Source of the DNA: Nocardioides sp. JS614
GTDB lineage: Bacteria > Actinomycetota > Actinomycetes > Propionibacteriales > Nocardioidaceae
Reading direction: 5' to 3'
Assembly: GCF_000015265.1 (NCBI RefSeq)
Contig: NC_008699.1
Location: 2,852,001 to 2,916,000, forward strand
DNA length: 64,000 nt
Shown here: positions 7,387-16,855 of the stretch, piece by piece
How the letters are laid out: each line of letters opens with the position of its first letter
How positions within the stretch are numbered: position 1 is the stretch's first letter
Notes under the pieces: generated by a model
Told to the model about the DNA's origin: nothing
The model's input: the letters and a program-made list of their open reading frames with translations, nothing else
Databases searched by the model: none
Translations under genes and position numbers: made by a program

Positions 7387-7871
7387 CAGCGGACGCCGTA
7401 CTCGATCGGAGCACCGAGCTGGACGGTGCGGCCGACCGTGCACAGCCGGTCGCGGGACATCTCGACCGAGCGCGGCAGCACCTCGCGGGCCTGATCGCCG
7501 TCCTCGCCGTCGGGGAAGCGCACGTGGAAGGTCAGCCGGATGTCGACCAACCGGTTGCCCTCCTCGTCGCGGATCTTGTCCCCCTCGGCCGCGACCTCGA
7601 ACGTCGTCGCGGCCGCCCGCTTGCCGGTGATCAGGTCCACGTCGATCGCACTGCACCCGGCGAGCGCGGCGAGCAGGAGCTCCACCGGCGTGAAGTCGGG
7701 GTCGGCACCGGAGCCCACCGGGAGCACGCCGCCGCGCCCGTTGGTCGCCATGAACCGGCCGACGCCGATCTTGTGCAGGTCGATATGGCGCAGGGTGTCC
7801 GGACGAGGAGTGTCCGGATCAGGCAGCGCCGGCTGGTCGGGGTCGGGCTGGGGGTGGTCAGCGGTCGTCAT
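7386..7871 (-). CDS. OsmC/Ohr-family protein
   Basis: 161 residues. After a proline-rich leader of about 27 residues the OsmC fold follows: GGVLPVGSGADPDFTPVELLLAALAGCSAIDVDLI with Cys73, then a second conserved cysteine, Cys144, in SRDRLCTVGRTV. The cysteine pair reduces organic hydroperoxides in OsmC/Ohr proteins, so a thiol-peroxidase role is expected. The ATG at 7871 is not preceded by a strong ribosome-binding site. It was probably co-transcribed with the SDR that is now a pseudogene. Confidence 0.85.
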   Translation of the reverse strand: MTTADHPQPDPDQPALPDPDTPRPDTLRHIDLHKIGVGRFMATNGRGGVLPVGSGADPDFTPVELLLAALAGCSAIDVDLITGKRAAATTFEVAAEGDKIRDEEGNRLVDIRLTFHVRFPDGEDGDQAREVLPRSVEMSRDRLCTVGRTVQLGAPIEYGVR

Positions 7872-7982
7872 GGACCCAGGGTGCCAGAGCCGCGACACGC
7901 CCGGGATCCGCGGCGGGGGTTGTCTCGCCCGGCGCCATCGGGGACGGTGGAGGTGACCAGCCAAGCTATTCGGAAGGCGAGC

Positions 7983-8267
7983 ATGCTCACCCTCACCGAG
8001 AACGCCAGTGCCATCGTCAACGAGATCACCAACCAGCCCGGCCTCGCCGAGACCGCGGGGCTGCGGATCACCACCGACGACTCCCCCGAGCCCGCCTTCG
8101 CGATCTCCGCGGCCGAGCAGGCCGAGCCCGGCGACCAGGTCGTCGAACAGGGCGGGGCGACCGTCTACCTCGACCAGTCCGCCGCGGACCTCCTCGGCGA
8201 CAAGGTCCTCGACGCCGCAGTCGACCCGTCGGGGAAGGTCGAGTTCGCCCTGGCCCTCCAGGGCTGA
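7983..8267 (+). CDS. HesB/IscA-like protein without cysteines
   Basis: 94 residues. The fold signature of A-type Fe-S carriers is visible: MLTLTENASAIVNEI, GLRITTDD, GDQVVEQGGATVYLDQSAADLLGDKVLDAAV. However, the protein contains no cysteine at all, whereas IscA/SufA use three to bind iron or a cluster. It therefore cannot be a classical Fe-S carrier. This degenerate form is common in actinobacteria and has no assigned function. A GGAAGG before the ATG supports the start. It is divergent from OsmC across 111 bases. Confidence 0.75.
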   Translation: MLTLTENASAIVNEITNQPGLAETAGLRITTDDSPEPAFAISAAEQAEPGDQVVEQGGATVYLDQSAADLLGDKVLDAAVDPSGKVEFALALQG

Positions 8268-8319
8268 CCGCACCGGAGAAGCCCGGGCCACAGCCTGCCG
8301 CGGCCCCCGGACCGTTGTC

Positions 8320-8374
8320 GTTTGGTCACCAACGGCGAGATGAAGAGCCTCCTGTCCGCCGTTGGTGACCAAAC
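8320..8374. repeat. dispersed inverted-repeat element, copy 1
   Basis: Two perfect 18-bp arms (8320-8337 and 8357-8374) flank a 19-base loop. Each arm contains its own small palindrome TTGGT-C-ACCAA, whose centres are 40 bp apart. A second copy with the same arms core (TGTCGTTTGGTCACCAAC), the same 19-base loop length and the same 40-bp centre spacing is at 33504-33566. Here it lies between convergent genes, 52 bases after one stop and 39 bases after the other, so it may also end transcription in both directions. Confidence 0.7.
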
Positions 8375-8413
8375 CGCACGACTTCTGGGGCCACGGCGGC
8401 GGACCTGGTTGCG

Positions 8414-9682
8414 TCAGGCGGACGGCGCCGGCACCAGGTCGGCGCGCACCCAGCCGTTGCGGACCCGCTGCGGGTGGTCGCCGACGGGGACGGTCTGGAC
8501 GATCCGGCCGGTCCGGTAGGAGATCTTCGAGACCTCGTCGGTGCCGCTCCAGGAGATGTAGCAGGACCGGCCGTCCCAGCTCTGGGTGACCCAGTACGGC
8601 TTGCCGTCCTGCTTCCTCAGCAGCGGTCCGCGGCGGAACGTCTGCGCGTTCACGACCGTCGCGTAGTCGGACATCGTGCCGGCCACACAGAGCTTGGTGC
8701 CGGACGGGTTCATCGCGATGCCGTGGTGGGCCGAGTCGAGCAGGTACTGCTCACGCGGCATGTCCGGGACCAGGTTCGGCAGGTGCTTGACCCGGGTGAT
8801 CCGCCCGGAGGCGCGGTCCATCTCCACGAAGCCGTGGAAGAACGAGAGCTGGAAGTAGAACGTCCGGTCGTCCGGTGACAGCGTCATCGGACGCACGGCG
8901 GTGCTCATCTTGGTCAGTCCACGGTCGTCGAGGGCCTTGCGCAGGTCGTAACGGCGCACGATCTGCATGGTCTTCGCGTCGACGATCTGCAGCACCCGCT
9001 CCTGCTTGGTCGCGTCGAGGGCCGGGTCGTCCAGCGGGCTGTAGACCATCCCGATGCTGGCGTGCAGGATCCGCTTCCCGCCGTCGATGAAGATGTTCTC
9101 GTGCGGCGACCCGCCGGAGGGGAACCGGCCGACCTCGACGCCGTCCGCGACCCGCAGCACGTGCACCACGTTGCCGGTCGAGGCGCTCACGACCACCCGC
9201 CGGCCGTCCGGGGAGATCGCCATGTGGTCGGAGCGGACGCCGTCGACCTGGAAGCGCCAGACGATCTCCTTGGTCGCCAGGTCGATCCCGACGACGTCGG
9301 CGAACGACGGCCGCGACACGATCAGCAGCCGCCCGTCGTTCGAGGAGTACATGTCGTCGACGTACTGGTCGTGTCCCTCACCGATCAGCGCCCGGATGGC
9401 GAGGAAGTTGGCGAACCGGTACGGGTTCGTCGCGATCTCCTGGATCCGCTCGTCCCGGTCCGGGACGATGTCGATGCGGCCCAGCCGCTCGAAGGTGTCG
9501 GGGTCGAGGATGTCGGCGGTGCCGTCCCAGTTGTTGCCGACGAAGACGGCGCGGCGTACGTCGTCCCCACGCCGCTCGGCCGCTCCGCGCAGGTCGTCGG
9601 CCGACGCCGGCGCGGCAGTGAGGGTCGCGGCGACCGATGCGGCGAGGGCGACCAGGGCGGCGAGGGTGGTCCGGAGGCGCAT
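8414..9682 (-). CDS. secreted YncE-like beta-propeller protein
   Basis: 422 residues with a signal peptide (RLRTTLAALVALAASVAATLTAAPASADD). The rest is a series of blade-like repeats typical of YVTN/YncE propellers: RRAVFVGNNWDGTADILDPDTFE, DHMAISPDGRRVVVSAS, GNVVHVLRVADGVEVGRF, IAMNPSGTKLCVAGTMSDYATVV and DEVSKISYRTGRIVQTVPVGDHPQ. No catalytic motif is evident; such proteins bind ligands or DNA on the cell surface. It stands alone, with a small palindrome (GTCCGA-N7-TCGGAC, 9723-9741) 40 bases upstream. Confidence 0.75.
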   Translation of the reverse strand: MRLRTTLAALVALAASVAATLTAAPASADDLRGAAERRGDDVRRAVFVGNNWDGTADILDPDTFERLGRIDIVPDRDERIQEIATNPYRFANFLAIRALIGEGHDQYVDDMYSSNDGRLLIVSRPSFADVVGIDLATKEIVWRFQVDGVRSDHMAISPDGRRVVVSASTGNVVHVLRVADGVEVGRFPSGGSPHENIFIDGGKRILHASIGMVYSPLDDPALDATKQERVLQIVDAKTMQIVRRYDLRKALDDRGLTKMSTAVRPMTLSPDDRTFYFQLSFFHGFVEMDRASGRITRVKHLPNLVPDMPREQYLLDSAHHGIAMNPSGTKLCVAGTMSDYATVVNAQTFRRGPLLRKQDGKPYWVTQSWDGRSCYISWSGTDEVSKISYRTGRIVQTVPVGDHPQRVRNGWVRADLVPAPSA

Positions 9683-9795
9683 GCCGGGGCAACGAGGGCG
9701 TCGCCGCGTCGGTTACGTGTGAGTCCGACCCCTACTCGGACGGTCCGGACGGCGGCGCGATACGCCGGTCGGGACCTCCTTCGTCGGTCGCGCGA

Positions 9796-11508
9796 CTACT
9801 CGACCTGGCTGCTGGGCCGAGCCGGCGCAAGCGCCGACTCGGGCAGCTCGAACCACCGGAGGTGCTCGAAGTCCGCGCTGAGGTTGGCGGGATGGGTGGC
9901 CAGGTCCGGGCCGGTCGCGGAAGCCAGGATCGCGACGCCCTCGCGCAGGTGCTCGGCGAGCAGCTCCTCTCCCCCGGTGGCGTCGTTGCTGGGCATCGAC
10001 ACCCGCCCGCCCTCGTAGGCGACGTCGCGGAGGCTGAGCGGCGGGCTGACCAGGCCCGCCCGGTGCCGCCAGCGCCCGCTGGCGGGGTCGAAGCGATAGT
10101 CGTCGAGCAGCCGCCACCCGTCGCGGGCGACCAGCCGGACCGCCTCGATGAGGTAGTCGACGACCGCGTCGGAGACGAAGTAGTTGAAGTTGACGCGCAC
10201 CCAACCGGGCTTGATCCCCTCGCAGCCGCCGGCGATCTCGCGCTCGAACTCGTGGGAGCGCTCGAGGTCGATGCCGAGCAGCCGGTGCCCGTAGGGGCCG
10301 GCGCACGAGCAGCCGCCCCGCGACTGGATGCCGAACAGGTCGTTGAGCAGCGCGACCACGTAGTTGTGGTGCAGGTAGCGCCCGGACGGCGAGCGCACGA
10401 CGAAGGAGACGATCGAGAGCCGCTCGGCCTCGAGGTTGCCGAGCAGCTCCAGGGCCGGCTCCTCCCGCCACGCCGCCACGGCCCTGCGCAGGTGCCGCTC
10501 CTCCTGGGCCCGGATCGTCGCGGTCCCGACGGCCTCCTTGAGCTGGAAGACCAGGCCGGCGCGGATCGCCTCGATGATCGCCGGGGTCCCGCCCTCCTCG
10601 CGCTGGGTCGGGTCGGTCAGGTAGCGGTGGTCGTCGTCGTTGACATACGCGACGGTGCCCCCGCCGGGCACGTCCGGAACGCGGTTGGCGAACAGCTCGC
10701 GCCGCGCGACCAGCACGCCGGGCGTCGCCGGCCCGCCGATGAACTTGTGCGGCGAGATGAACACCGCGTCCTTGTAGGACAGCGGCCGGTCCGGCTGCGC
10801 CCCCATCTCGATCTCGATGTACGGCGCCGCCGCGGCGAAGTCCCACAGGCTCAGCGCGCCGTGCTCGTGGAGCAGCTCGGCGATCGCGGCCGTGTCCGAC
10901 ACGATGCCGGTCACGTTCGAGGCGGCCGAGAAGGACCCGATCTTCAGCGGCCGTCCGGCGTACGCCGCCAGCTGGGCGCGCAGGTCGTCCCGGTCGACAC
11001 CGCCGTCGCCGTCCTGGCGGATCGTGACGACGTCGGCGATGGACTCGCGCCACGGGATCTCGTTCGAGTGGTGCTCGTACGGGCCGATGAAGACCACCGG
11101 CCGCCGGTCGGCGGGGATGTGCTCGGCGAGCCCGTAGGCGTCCTCGAGCGCGGAGGGGATCCGCAGGCCGAGGACGCCGATCAGCTTGGCGATCGCGCCG
11201 GTCGACCCGGAGCCGGCGAAGAGCACGACGGTGTCCTGGTCGCCGCCGACGGCCGCACGGATGATCTCGCGGGCCTCCTCGCGCAGGCGGGTGGTCTGCA
11301 GGCCGGTGCCGCTGGACTCGGTGTGCGTGTTGGCGTAGCCGGGCAGCACCTGGTCGCGGATGAAGTCCTCGATGAAGGTGAGGGCCCGCCCGGACGCGGT
11401 GTAGTCGGCGTAGGTGACCCGGCGACTCCCGTACGGCGTCTCCATCAGGTGGTCCTCGCCGATCACCGAGTCGCGGATCAGCCCGAGGAGGGCCTCCCGG
11501 TCAGGCAT
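9796..11508 (-). CDS. class V aminotransferase (cysteine-desulfurase-like) with extra C-terminal region
   Basis: 570 residues, longer than the usual 400. The PLP-binding lysine is Lys255 in ISPHKFIGGPATPG. The aminotransferase fold starts VTYADYTASGRALTFIEDFI and includes VVLFAGSGSTGAIAKL. The segment RGGCSCAGPYG resembles the mobile cysteine loop of desulfurases, so sulfur or selenium transfer is possible. A further 100 residues after SLRDVAYEGG are of unknown role. The S55 peptidase gene is about 50 bases upstream in the same direction, so the two may be co-transcribed. Confidence 0.8.
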   Translation of the reverse strand: MPDREALLGLIRDSVIGEDHLMETPYGSRRVTYADYTASGRALTFIEDFIRDQVLPGYANTHTESSGTGLQTTRLREEAREIIRAAVGGDQDTVVLFAGSGSTGAIAKLIGVLGLRIPSALEDAYGLAEHIPADRRPVVFIGPYEHHSNEIPWRESIADVVTIRQDGDGGVDRDDLRAQLAAYAGRPLKIGSFSAASNVTGIVSDTAAIAELLHEHGALSLWDFAAAAPYIEIEMGAQPDRPLSYKDAVFISPHKFIGGPATPGVLVARRELFANRVPDVPGGGTVAYVNDDDHRYLTDPTQREEGGTPAIIEAIRAGLVFQLKEAVGTATIRAQEERHLRRAVAAWREEPALELLGNLEAERLSIVSFVVRSPSGRYLHHNYVVALLNDLFGIQSRGGCSCAGPYGHRLLGIDLERSHEFEREIAGGCEGIKPGWVRVNFNYFVSDAVVDYLIEAVRLVARDGWRLLDDYRFDPASGRWRHRAGLVSPPLSLRDVAYEGGRVSMPSNDATGGEELLAEHLREGVAILASATGPDLATHPANLSADFEHLRWFELPESALAPARPSSQVE

Positions 11509-11559
11509 GCACGACCACCATGTCGGTCATGCTCCCACCCGGGAGGCCCTCTCGCAGGG

Positions 11560-13305
11560 CTACCGCACCACGAGCTGCACGGACTTGCTCCCGGCGACGA
11601 CGCCGTCGACCGGGCCGAGCACCTGGCTGCTGACCGTCTGGCCGCGGCTGCGCTTGCTCAGCGAGACCAGGGTGACCTTCAGCTGGTCGTTGCGGACCAG
11701 GTTCGCGACGGCCTTCTGCGCCTGCTCGATGCTGGTCAACCGGCCCAGGCCGCCGAGGTACTGGCCGCCGGTCACGTCCAGGAACCCCTGGCCACCGGCC
11801 ATCCGCCGCGGGATCCGCACCGTCACGGGCACGGTGGTGCTCCCGGTGGGGCCGCTCAGCACCGCCTGCAGCGTGAGCCTCGACCCGGCGCGCACCGGGA
11901 TCGCCTGGCGGCGCGACACGTTGGTCCACGTGCCGTCGACCTTCCGCTGGAGCGCGCTGAGGCGGTACGAGGTCGCCTCGTCCAGCACGGTCGCGTCGGT
12001 CGACACGCTGTCGATGGTGACCCCCGGGATCCGGGCGAGCGCGTAGACGATGTCACCGAGGGAGAAGCCGACCTCGTAGGACAGGTCCCAGTCCGAGACG
12101 TACAGGTCGGTGCTGGTCAGCTCGAAGGCCGCCCCGTCCGGCCCGGTGCCGGCCACGGTCCACGACGCCAGCTCGCTGCCGTCGACGGTGCCGTCGACGA
12201 CCCGGTCCTGGTTGGCCAGGAACTGGTAGAAGGTGGTGCTCGCCAGCGCGTCCGGCGTCTGCACCGAGACCTGCGAGACGCCGGTGCGACTGCGCTCGCC
12301 GTAGGTCACGAGCGACGAGACGCCGGCGGTCTCCGGCAGCGGGCCGAGGACGCCGGTGATGCCGGTGGTGCGGTCGTTGGTGATCGTGCCCGCGGGCGCG
12401 CCGATGTTGGCGAGCTTGAACCCGGCGATCAGGTCCTCCTGGACATAGATCGCGTCGGCCGGGTGCAGCGCCATCGTGGTCGCGCCGAGCCGCTGGACCG
12501 GGTGGCCGAACCCGACGACGTTGCCGTCGCACACCGACGTCGCGGTGCCGACCGCGGCCATCGTGATGTCGCCGTACGCGAGCGAGGCCGCGAGGTTGCC
12601 GCCGGCGACGATCGTCTCCGGGCCCGCGGCGGTCGCCGAGGCCCGGCCGACGGCGTACGCCGAGCGCGGGAGGTAGCTGCGCGTGCCCGCGTGCTGCTGG
12701 GCGAGCGTGAGCTGCCGGGCGCCGACGCCCGCCACGCCCAGCGGGGCCGGCAGCTGGGCGAAGCCCTGCCCGGCCTGCCGCGCGGTGACCTCGCTGTGCT
12801 GCGCGATCGTCCGCGCGGCGGTGCGGTCGACCGTCACGGTGCGGGCGGCGCCGGTGCCCAGGTAGTCGTCCATGTCGGCGTACGGCGTGACGCCGGCGAC
12901 CGGTGACGGGCCCATGGCCAGGCCGTAGGCCACGGCACCGATCAGGCGGCCGTCGGCCGCGTAGACCGGCGACCCGGACATGCCCTGCCAGATCCCGACC
13001 CGGTCGATCTCGGCCGAGGTGAGGCGGACCATCACCATGTCGAGGCCGGGCGCGATGCCGTCGTCGAGCACGCCGAGCACCTCACCGGTGAAGCCCTCCG
13101 GCGTGGTGCCGCGGCTGACGGTCAGGCCGGTGACCGGCTGGTCGGCGGTGAGGTCGGCGACCGGGTACGGGGTCGCACAGTCCCCCGTCGGGTCGGCCGC
13201 CTGGGCCGTCCCGGTGCCGACGCTGGTGGCCGCGAGGCCGAGGCCCGCGACGGTGACGAGCGAGGCCAGGGCCCGCGCGCGACGGTGAGCAATGATCCGC
13301 TGCAT
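11560..13305 (-). CDS. secreted SpoIVB-like S55 peptidase
   Basis: 581 residues. The signal peptide ends near TGTAQAADP. The S55 domain shows GIWQGMSGSPVYAADGRLIGAVAYG, where Ser110 in GMSGSP corresponds to the catalytic serine of SpoIVB. It continues with NVVGFGHPVQ and GAPAGTITNDRTTGITG, also SpoIVB signatures. The last 200 residues form a beta-rich region. SpoIVB activates a membrane protease during Bacillus sporulation; in a non-endospore-forming actinobacterium the substrate must differ and is unknown. The start is an ATG at 13305. Confidence 0.85.
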   Translation of the reverse strand: MQRIIAHRRARALASLVTVAGLGLAATSVGTGTAQAADPTGDCATPYPVADLTADQPVTGLTVSRGTTPEGFTGEVLGVLDDGIAPGLDMVMVRLTSAEIDRVGIWQGMSGSPVYAADGRLIGAVAYGLAMGPSPVAGVTPYADMDDYLGTGAARTVTVDRTAARTIAQHSEVTARQAGQGFAQLPAPLGVAGVGARQLTLAQQHAGTRSYLPRSAYAVGRASATAAGPETIVAGGNLAASLAYGDITMAAVGTATSVCDGNVVGFGHPVQRLGATTMALHPADAIYVQEDLIAGFKLANIGAPAGTITNDRTTGITGVLGPLPETAGVSSLVTYGERSRTGVSQVSVQTPDALASTTFYQFLANQDRVVDGTVDGSELASWTVAGTGPDGAAFELTSTDLYVSDWDLSYEVGFSLGDIVYALARIPGVTIDSVSTDATVLDEATSYRLSALQRKVDGTWTNVSRRQAIPVRAGSRLTLQAVLSGPTGSTTVPVTVRIPRRMAGGQGFLDVTGGQYLGGLGRLTSIEQAQKAVANLVRNDQLKVTLVSLSKRSRGQTVSSQVLGPVDGVVAGSKSVQLVVR

Positions 13306-13507
13306 GTGAGTAGGTTCCTCCCGAAACTCCGGCGCGGATCTCGCGCCGTACCCGTAGGACTCCGAAGACCCGCGCCCGGTTGCGTCGGGACCCCCGACGG
13401 CCCGCGGAGAGGATAGGTGGTCTGGACCGATGGCCGTCGCGGAACGAGCCAGCTGGTGCCGATCGGTGACCTGCGGGGCCTGGTGGGCCCCGACATAGGG
13501 TGGCCGG

Positions 13508-15979
13508 GTGAGCAGCCCCTACCAGAGTCTCCGGCACGCCGAGGCGGTCGCCCGCCGCGACCTCCTCTCCGTCGAGGAGTACGACGTCCGTCTCGACCTG
13601 GCCGCCGACGAGCAGACCTTCGGGTCGGTGACGACGATCCGGTTCACCAGTCGCGGGGGCGCCACGTTCCTCGACCTCAAGCCGGTCCGCGTCAACGAGA
13701 TCCGCCTCGACGGCCGGGTGCTCGACCCGGACCTGCTGCAGCGCGGCCGGCTCCCGCTGGATACCGCCGAGGGCACCCACGAGCTCGTGGTCGACGCCGT
13801 GATGCCCTTCCGCAACGACGGTGAGGGCCTGCACGCCCACGTGGACCCGGCCGACGGCAGGCGTTACGTCTACGGGATGTCGTTCATGGAGGCGGCACCC
13901 ACGATCTTCGCGTGCTTCGACCAGCCCGACCTCAAGGCCCCGTTCACCTTCCATGTGCTCGCACCGGCCGACTGGACCGTGATCGGCAACGCGCCCGCGA
14001 CCCGCACCGAGGCCGGTCCCGGCGGCACGGCCCGGTGGGAGCTCGAGCGCACCCAGCCGCTGTCGACGTACTTCGTGACCCTGGTCGCGGGGCCGTACCA
14101 CGTGATCCGCGACGAGCACGACGGCATTCCGCTGGGGCTCTCGGCACGCGCCAGCATCGCGGGCGCCCTGGACGCCGACGCCGACGAGCTGCTGACCATC
14201 ACCAAGGCGTGCTTCGACGAGTTCCACCGGCTGTTCGGGATCCGCTACCCGTTCGGCGACTACCACCAGGCGTTCGTCCCGGAGTTCAACGCCGGCGCCA
14301 TGGAGAATCCCGGCTGCGTGACGTTCCGCGACCCGCTGGTCTTCACCAGCCGGGTCACCCGCGGCGTCCGCATCCAGCGGGCCACGACGGTGGCGCACGA
14401 GATGGCGCACCAGTGGTTCGGCAACATCGTCACGCCGCGGTGGTGGGACGACCTGTGGCTCAACGAGTCGTTCGCCGAGTACATGGGCAACCGGGTCACC
14501 GCCGACGTCACCGAGTACGACGACGCCTGGACCCACAACGCCTACGCCCGCCGTCAGTGGGGGCTGGTCGCCGACCAGCGGCCGAGCACCCACCCGGTCG
14601 CCGGCAACGGCGCCGAGGACGCCGGCTCGGCGCTCCAGGACTTCGACGGGATCTCGTACACCAAGGGCTCCAGCATCCTCAAGCAGCTGAACGCGGCCCT
14701 CGGCGACGAGGTCTTCTTCGCCGGGGCGATCGACCACTTCACCCGCCACCGGTTCGGCAACGCCACCATGCACGACCTGTTCGCCAGCTGGGAGCGGGCC
14801 GGGGCCGGTGACCTCTCGACGTTCACGGGCAACTGGCTGCGCACCGCCGGTCCCGACCGCATCGTGCTCGACCGGGCTGCGGGCGTGGTCCGCCGTACTC
14901 CCCCGGCCGGGCACCCGGCCGACCGCGCCCACACGTTCCGGGTCGCCCGCGCGCTGCCCGAGGGCAAGTGGGAGGTCACGCCGCTGACCGTCGCGGGCGC
15001 GGAGACGGCGTACGACGCCGGGACCGCCGCCGTCGTGCTCGACCCCTACGAGGACAGCTGGGCGCTGGTCCAGCCCGACCCGACCACGGTCGCCGCACTG
15101 AAGTCGCTGCTGCCGCGCACCGAGGACACGCTGCTGAGGGCCGGGATCTGGAACAACGTGCGCAGCGCCTTCCACAACGCGGCGATGGACCCCGCGGACG
15201 TGCTCGACCTGGTCGAGGCGGGCCTGCCGGTCGAGGACAGCGACGACGCGCTGTTCTACACGATGCCCTGGGTGCTCGCGAAGGTCGTGCCGCTGACCGC
15301 CGACCCGACGGCTGCCCGGGAGCGGGTGCACCGCGCGACGTGGGCGAAGGCGCAGGCCTCGGGCGCCGGGTCGCCGCTCCAGCTCGCGGCGTTCCAGGCC
15401 GCGGTGTCCTCCGCCGGGTCCGCGGCGTTGCTGCGCGACTGGCTGGAGGGTCGGGCCCTCCCCGACGGTGTCGAGGTCGACCTCGACCTGCGGTGGCGGA
15501 TCCTGGTCCGGCTGGCGGTGCTGGGCGAGACCGGCCGGGCCGAGCTCCAGGCCGCGCTCGACGCGGAGCCGACCGCACGGTCCCGGGTCGAGCACACGCG
15601 CGCCGTCGCCTCGCTGCCGGACCCGGAGGCCAAGGCCTGGGCGTGGGAACGGTTCACCGGCCGGGTCGACGTGCCCAACTACGAGCTCGAGGCCGCCGGC
15701 GTCGGCATGTGGCGCGGCGAGCAGGAGGAGCTGCTGGCGCCGTACGTCGAGCGCTACTTCGCCGACGTCGCCGAGACCGCCCAGGTGCGCAGCGGGTGGG
15801 TGCTGGCCGACGCCGCGATGTGGTTCTTCCCGCTGGTCTTCGAGACCGCCGACACCCTCGAGCGGGCATGGGAGCTGCTGGGGCGCGAGGACTTCGACCT
15901 GGCCATGCGGCGCCGGGTCGTCGACCTCGCCGACGAGCTGGAGCGGCGGATCGCGATCCGGGCGGCGTACCCCGCATGA
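13508..15979 (+). CDS. pepN: aminopeptidase N (M1 zinc metallopeptidase)
   Basis: 823 residues from a GTG. This is the classical gluzincin M1 enzyme: GAMENPG (263-269) binds the peptide N-terminus, HEMAHQW (His297, Glu298, His301) plus the downstream NESFAEYMGN glutamate bind zinc. An ERAP1-like C-terminal helical domain follows from about residue 520. It releases N-terminal amino acids from cytosolic peptides. The length is right for actinobacterial PepN (about 850). A 202-base divergent region separates it from the S55 peptidase. Its stop overlaps fdhD by four bases. Confidence 0.95.
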   Translation: MSSPYQSLRHAEAVARRDLLSVEEYDVRLDLAADEQTFGSVTTIRFTSRGGATFLDLKPVRVNEIRLDGRVLDPDLLQRGRLPLDTAEGTHELVVDAVMPFRNDGEGLHAHVDPADGRRYVYGMSFMEAAPTIFACFDQPDLKAPFTFHVLAPADWTVIGNAPATRTEAGPGGTARWELERTQPLSTYFVTLVAGPYHVIRDEHDGIPLGLSARASIAGALDADADELLTITKACFDEFHRLFGIRYPFGDYHQAFVPEFNAGAMENPGCVTFRDPLVFTSRVTRGVRIQRATTVAHEMAHQWFGNIVTPRWWDDLWLNESFAEYMGNRVTADVTEYDDAWTHNAYARRQWGLVADQRPSTHPVAGNGAEDAGSALQDFDGISYTKGSSILKQLNAALGDEVFFAGAIDHFTRHRFGNATMHDLFASWERAGAGDLSTFTGNWLRTAGPDRIVLDRAAGVVRRTPPAGHPADRAHTFRVARALPEGKWEVTPLTVAGAETAYDAGTAAVVLDPYEDSWALVQPDPTTVAALKSLLPRTEDTLLRAGIWNNVRSAFHNAAMDPADVLDLVEAGLPVEDSDDALFYTMPWVLAKVVPLTADPTAARERVHRATWAKAQASGAGSPLQLAAFQAAVSSAGSAALLRDWLEGRALPDGVEVDLDLRWRILVRLAVLGETGRAELQAALDAEPTARSRVEHTRAVASLPDPEAKAWAWERFTGRVDVPNYELEAAGVGMWRGEQEELLAPYVERYFADVAETAQVRSGWVLADAAMWFFPLVFETADTLERAWELLGREDFDLAMRRRVVDLADELERRIAIRAAYPA

Positions 15980-16827
15980 CGGGCCGGCCCATGATCGGCG
16001 GCGAGCGCGCGCGGCGTCCCGGGCCGACCGTCCGCACCCGGGTGCACGAGCACCTCGCGGGCGGCGAGCGTCGGCACGAGGACCGGCTCGCCACCGAGGA
16101 GCCGCTGGAGATCCGACTCGCCTGGCCGGGTGAGTCGGCGCGGCGGGTCTGGGTGACGATGCGGACCCCCGGCCACGACTTCGAGCTGGCCGCCGGCTGG
16201 CTGGTCCACGAGGGCATCGCCGCACCCGACGCCGTGCACGGGGTCGCCTACTGCACCGACGACGAGCTCACCGACGAGCAGGAGTTCAACGTCGTCACGG
16301 TCACGCTGTCCGCGCCGCCGCTGACCCCGCCGGGCCACCGGCACGTCGGCCGGTCCTCGGGGTCCTCGGCGTGCGGCGTCTGCGGCAAGGACAGCCTCGA
16401 CGCGGCGCTCGCCACCCCCTCGGCCGCCCGTTGGTCCGGGCCGCTGCCCTCCCCCGAGGTGGTGTGCAGCCTCCCCGACCGGCTGCACTCGGCCCAGACC
16501 GTCTTCGCGCGCACGGGCGGGGTGCACGCCGCCGGCCTCGCCACCGCCGACGGCGAGCTGCTCGTCGTGCGCGAGGACGTCGGGCGGCACAACGCCGTCG
16601 ACAAGGTGACCGGCGCCCGCGTGCTCGCCGGCACCTCGCCCGCCGGGGCCTGCCTGGTCGTCAGCGGTCGCGCCGGCTTCGAGCTCGTGCAGAAGGCCAT
16701 GGCCGCCGGCATCGGCGCCCTGGTCGCCGTCGGCGCCCCCACCAGCCTGTCGGTGCGGCTCGCCGAGGAGTCCGGGCTGGTGCTCTACGGGTTCGTCTCC
16801 CCCGAGCGCTGCGTGCGCTACGTGTAG
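15976..16827 (+). CDS. fdhD: formate dehydrogenase accessory sulfurtransferase FdhD
   Basis: 283 residues from an ATG in the PepN stop (ATGA); a second Met follows at residue 6. The key motif is SACGVCGKDSLD: these two cysteines carry sulfur from IscS to the bis-MGD cofactor of formate dehydrogenase. Other family signatures are EEPLEIRL, FELAAGWLVHEGI, TGGVHAAGLA, VREDVGRHNAVDKV and VSGRAGFELVQKA. No formate dehydrogenase gene is in view, so the target enzyme must be encoded elsewhere. Confidence 0.95.
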   Translation: MTGRPMIGGERARRPGPTVRTRVHEHLAGGERRHEDRLATEEPLEIRLAWPGESARRVWVTMRTPGHDFELAAGWLVHEGIAAPDAVHGVAYCTDDELTDEQEFNVVTVTLSAPPLTPPGHRHVGRSSGSSACGVCGKDSLDAALATPSAARWSGPLPSPEVVCSLPDRLHSAQTVFARTGGVHAAGLATADGELLVVREDVGRHNAVDKVTGARVLAGTSPAGACLVVSGRAGFELVQKAMAAGIGALVAVGAPTSLSVRLAEESGLVLYGFVSPERCVRYV

Positions 16828-16855
16828 CTCACCACGACGGCGAGGTGGGCACCGG

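Noticed and set aside
9637..12906. A 1089-codon open frame on the + strand
   Set aside because: It is antisense to the aminotransferase and S55 peptidase genes, which have clear motifs; the translated product is Arg/Gly/Val/Asp-rich low-complexity, typical of GC-rich shadow frames.
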